From assembly GCA_016763495.1 (NCBI GenBank), contig JAESTR010000202.1, forward strand, positions 1 through 6,810: DNA of 6,810 bases. The letters are read 5' to 3'. A model generated the notes under the pieces. That model saw nothing but the letters and a program-made list of their open reading frames with translations. It searched no databases and was not told where the DNA came from. The translations under genes were made by a program, and so were the position numbers. This document shows positions 5,753 to 6,810 of this stretch, one piece after another. The DNA is from Kordiimonadaceae bacterium. Its GTDB lineage: Bacteria > Pseudomonadota > Alphaproteobacteria > Sphingomonadales > Kordiimonadaceae. The first letter of the stretch is position 1; each line of letters begins with the position of its first letter.

Positions 5753-5763
5753 GCAAAATTGCG

Positions 5764-6222
5764 ATGAAAACTTATAGCGCAAAACCGTCGGAGATTGAAA
5801 AGAAATGGCTTATTGTCGACGCTGAGGACCTTATTCTTGGTCGTATGGCGCAGGCTGTTGCTGTTGTTCTTCGTGGTAAGCACAAGCCAACATACACACC
5901 GCACATGGATTGTGGTGACAATGTTGTTATCATCAACGCTGAGAAAGTTAAACTTACAGGCAAGAAGCGCTCTGACAAAGTTTACTATCGTCACACTGGG
6001 CACCCAGGTGGTATCAAATCTCAGACTGCTGGTGAAATCCTTGATGGTCGTTTCCCAGAGCGTGTTGTTGAAAAAGCTATTGAGCGTATGATCCCTAAAG
6101 GTCCGCTTGGTCGTCAACAAATGCGTAACCTGCGTGTATACGCGGGCACTGAGCACCCTCATACAGCACAAGATCCTGAAGTGTTCGACGTTGCTGCCCT
6201 TAACAAAAAGAATAAGAGGTAA
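5764..6222 (+). CDS. rplM: 50S ribosomal protein L13
   Basis: A 152-residue protein of the large ribosomal subunit that binds 23S rRNA early in assembly. Conserved blocks: [15 protein letters not shown] at the start (typical of alphaproteobacterial L13), [12 protein letters not shown] (18-29), [19 protein letters not shown] (37-55), KVKLTGKK (61-68), HTGHPGGIK, and [29 protein letters not shown] near the C-terminal half, ending KKNKR. ATG 5764 is chosen because it gives the family N-terminus and has GAGG at 5750-5753; the upstream in-frame extension runs into the promoter. It is first in a two-gene operon with rpsI, five bases apart, the usual bacterial arrangement that keeps L13 and S9 in step. 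Third codon positions look smoother (many GTT, CGT) than in neighbours, as expected for a highly expressed gene. Confidence 0.98.
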   Translation: MKTYSAKPSEIEKKWLIVDAEDLILGRMAQAVAVVLRGKHKPTYTPHMDCGDNVVIINAEKVKLTGKKRSDKVYYRHTGHPGGIKSQTAGEILDGRFPERVVEKAIERMIPKGPLGRQQMRNLRVYAGTEHPHTAQDPEVFDVAALNKKNKR

Positions 6223-6227
6223 GTAGC

Positions 6228-6710
6228 ATGGCTGATCTTCAAGATCTTAAAGAAATTACTGGTGAAGCTGCTGCTGTTGCAGCGATAGAAGCCGGTGAAG
6301 AGCGTAAACCAGTTGTTGATGCGCAAGGCCGCACCTACGCAACAGGCAAACGTAAAGACGCTGTAGCACGTGTATGGATTAAGCCAGGTTCTGGTAAAAT
6401 CACAGTGAATGGTCGCGACCAAGAAACATACTTTGCGCGCCCAACACTGCGCCTTCTTCTTGCCCAACCTTTCCAGGCTGCTGGTCGCGAAAATCAGTAT
6501 GACGTTATCGCAACTGTAAAAGGCGGCGGTCTGTCAGGCCAAGCGGGTGCAGTGAAGCACGGTATTTCAAAAGCTATCCAACTGGCTGAGCCAGAATTGC
6601 GTGGCGCATTGAAAGCTGCAGGCTTCCTGACACGGGATAGCCGGGTTGTGGAACGTAAGAAATACGGTCGTGCTAAAGCGCGTCGTAGCTTCCAGTTCTC
6701 GAAGCGTTAA
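6228..6710 (+). CDS. rpsI: 30S ribosomal protein S9
   Basis: A 160-residue protein of the small subunit head, whose C-terminal tail reaches toward the P-site tRNA. Residues 1-36 form an acidic, alanine-rich N-terminal extension characteristic of alphaproteobacterial S9. The core then begins with [18 protein letters not shown] (37-54), followed by [26 protein letters not shown] (99-116) and [20 protein letters not shown]. It ends with SFQFSKR, the expected basic tail with a final Arg. The start has AAGAGG (6214-6219), which lies inside the end of rplM and ends 8 bases upstream. The operon ends with the hairpin at 6737-6767. No gene of another function intervenes and all expected residues are present. 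Confidence 0.98.
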   Translation: MADLQDLKEITGEAAAVAAIEAGEERKPVVDAQGRTYATGKRKDAVARVWIKPGSGKITVNGRDQETYFARPTLRLLLAQPFQAAGRENQYDVIATVKGGGLSGQAGAVKHGISKAIQLAEPELRGALKAAGFLTRDSRVVERKKYGRAKARRSFQFSKR

Positions 6711-6736
6711 GCTCCAAAGCTTACAAGAGTTTATGG

Positions 6737-6767
6737 AAAAGGGCTGCCTTCGGGCGGCCCTTTTTTT
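6737..6767 (+). terminator. Intrinsic terminator of rplM-rpsI
   Basis: The stem GGGCTGCC (6741-6748) with GGCGGCCC (6753-6760) contains one G-T pair and is capped by a TTCG tetraloop. It is extended by AAAA/TTTT pairing and followed by seven T's (6761-6767). This is a textbook strong terminator 26 bases after the rpsI stop. Confidence 0.95.
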
Positions 6768-6810
6768 GTTTGCGGCAGTTTAGAGTGAACTGGGAAGTAT
6801 GAAATCGAAG
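6768..6810 (+). other. Window end, possible start of next gene
   Basis: The ATG at 6799 opens MKSK and runs off the edge. It follows GGGAAG at a spacing too short to be convincing. Nothing can be said about function. Confidence 0.15.

Noticed and set aside
5623..5763. N-terminal extension of L13 from the TTG at 5623
   Set aside because: The TTG is part of the -35 TTGACA, the extension is unlike any L13, and ATG 5764 gives the family start with a ribosome site.
5707..6171. Long minus-strand frames opposite rplM
   Set aside because: Shadow frames of a highly expressed ribosomal protein gene with biased codon use.

Overview
The window looks like ordinary chromosome of an alphaproteobacterium with a modest GC content. 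Three things support this: the 160-residue S9 with its N-terminal extension and RSFQFSKR ending, the long-form heme A synthase, and the rplM-rpsI pair. A marine, Kordiimonadales-like host is possible, but the sequence alone cannot fix the genus.

Left part (1-3982, all on +): the tail of an ABC-transporter permease; a stand-alone CheY-type receiver; ctaA (heme A synthase); a bacterial prolyl-hydroxylase-like 2OG-Fe(II) oxygenase broken by a one-base frameshift; cutA; and a ten-helix EamA/DMT permease. A perfect 10-bp hairpin at 3985-4011 closes this side. It is shared with the convergent gene on the other strand.

Right part: a zinc-free MDR-family NADP-dependent oxidoreductase on - (4031-5044) has operator-like palindromes in its upstream region. 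About 500 bases without a convincing gene follow, containing several inverted repeats. Then comes rplM-rpsI on +, with a good sigma-70-type promoter, a leader of about 105 nt and a UUCG-loop terminator.

The most unusual part is 1745-2638. The last 65 bases of ctaA recur in diverged form (50 of 65 identical) just before cutA, where the remnant's stop overlaps the cutA start as ATGA. The oxygenase gene lies between the two copies. The simplest reading is that ctaA and cutA were once directly joined and that the oxygenase arrived together with a second ctaA 3' end. The oxygenase later lost its frame, or the base is a homopolymer sequencing error. No phage, CRISPR, tRNA, rRNA or insertion sequence was seen, and nothing here is a clearly new multi-gene system.
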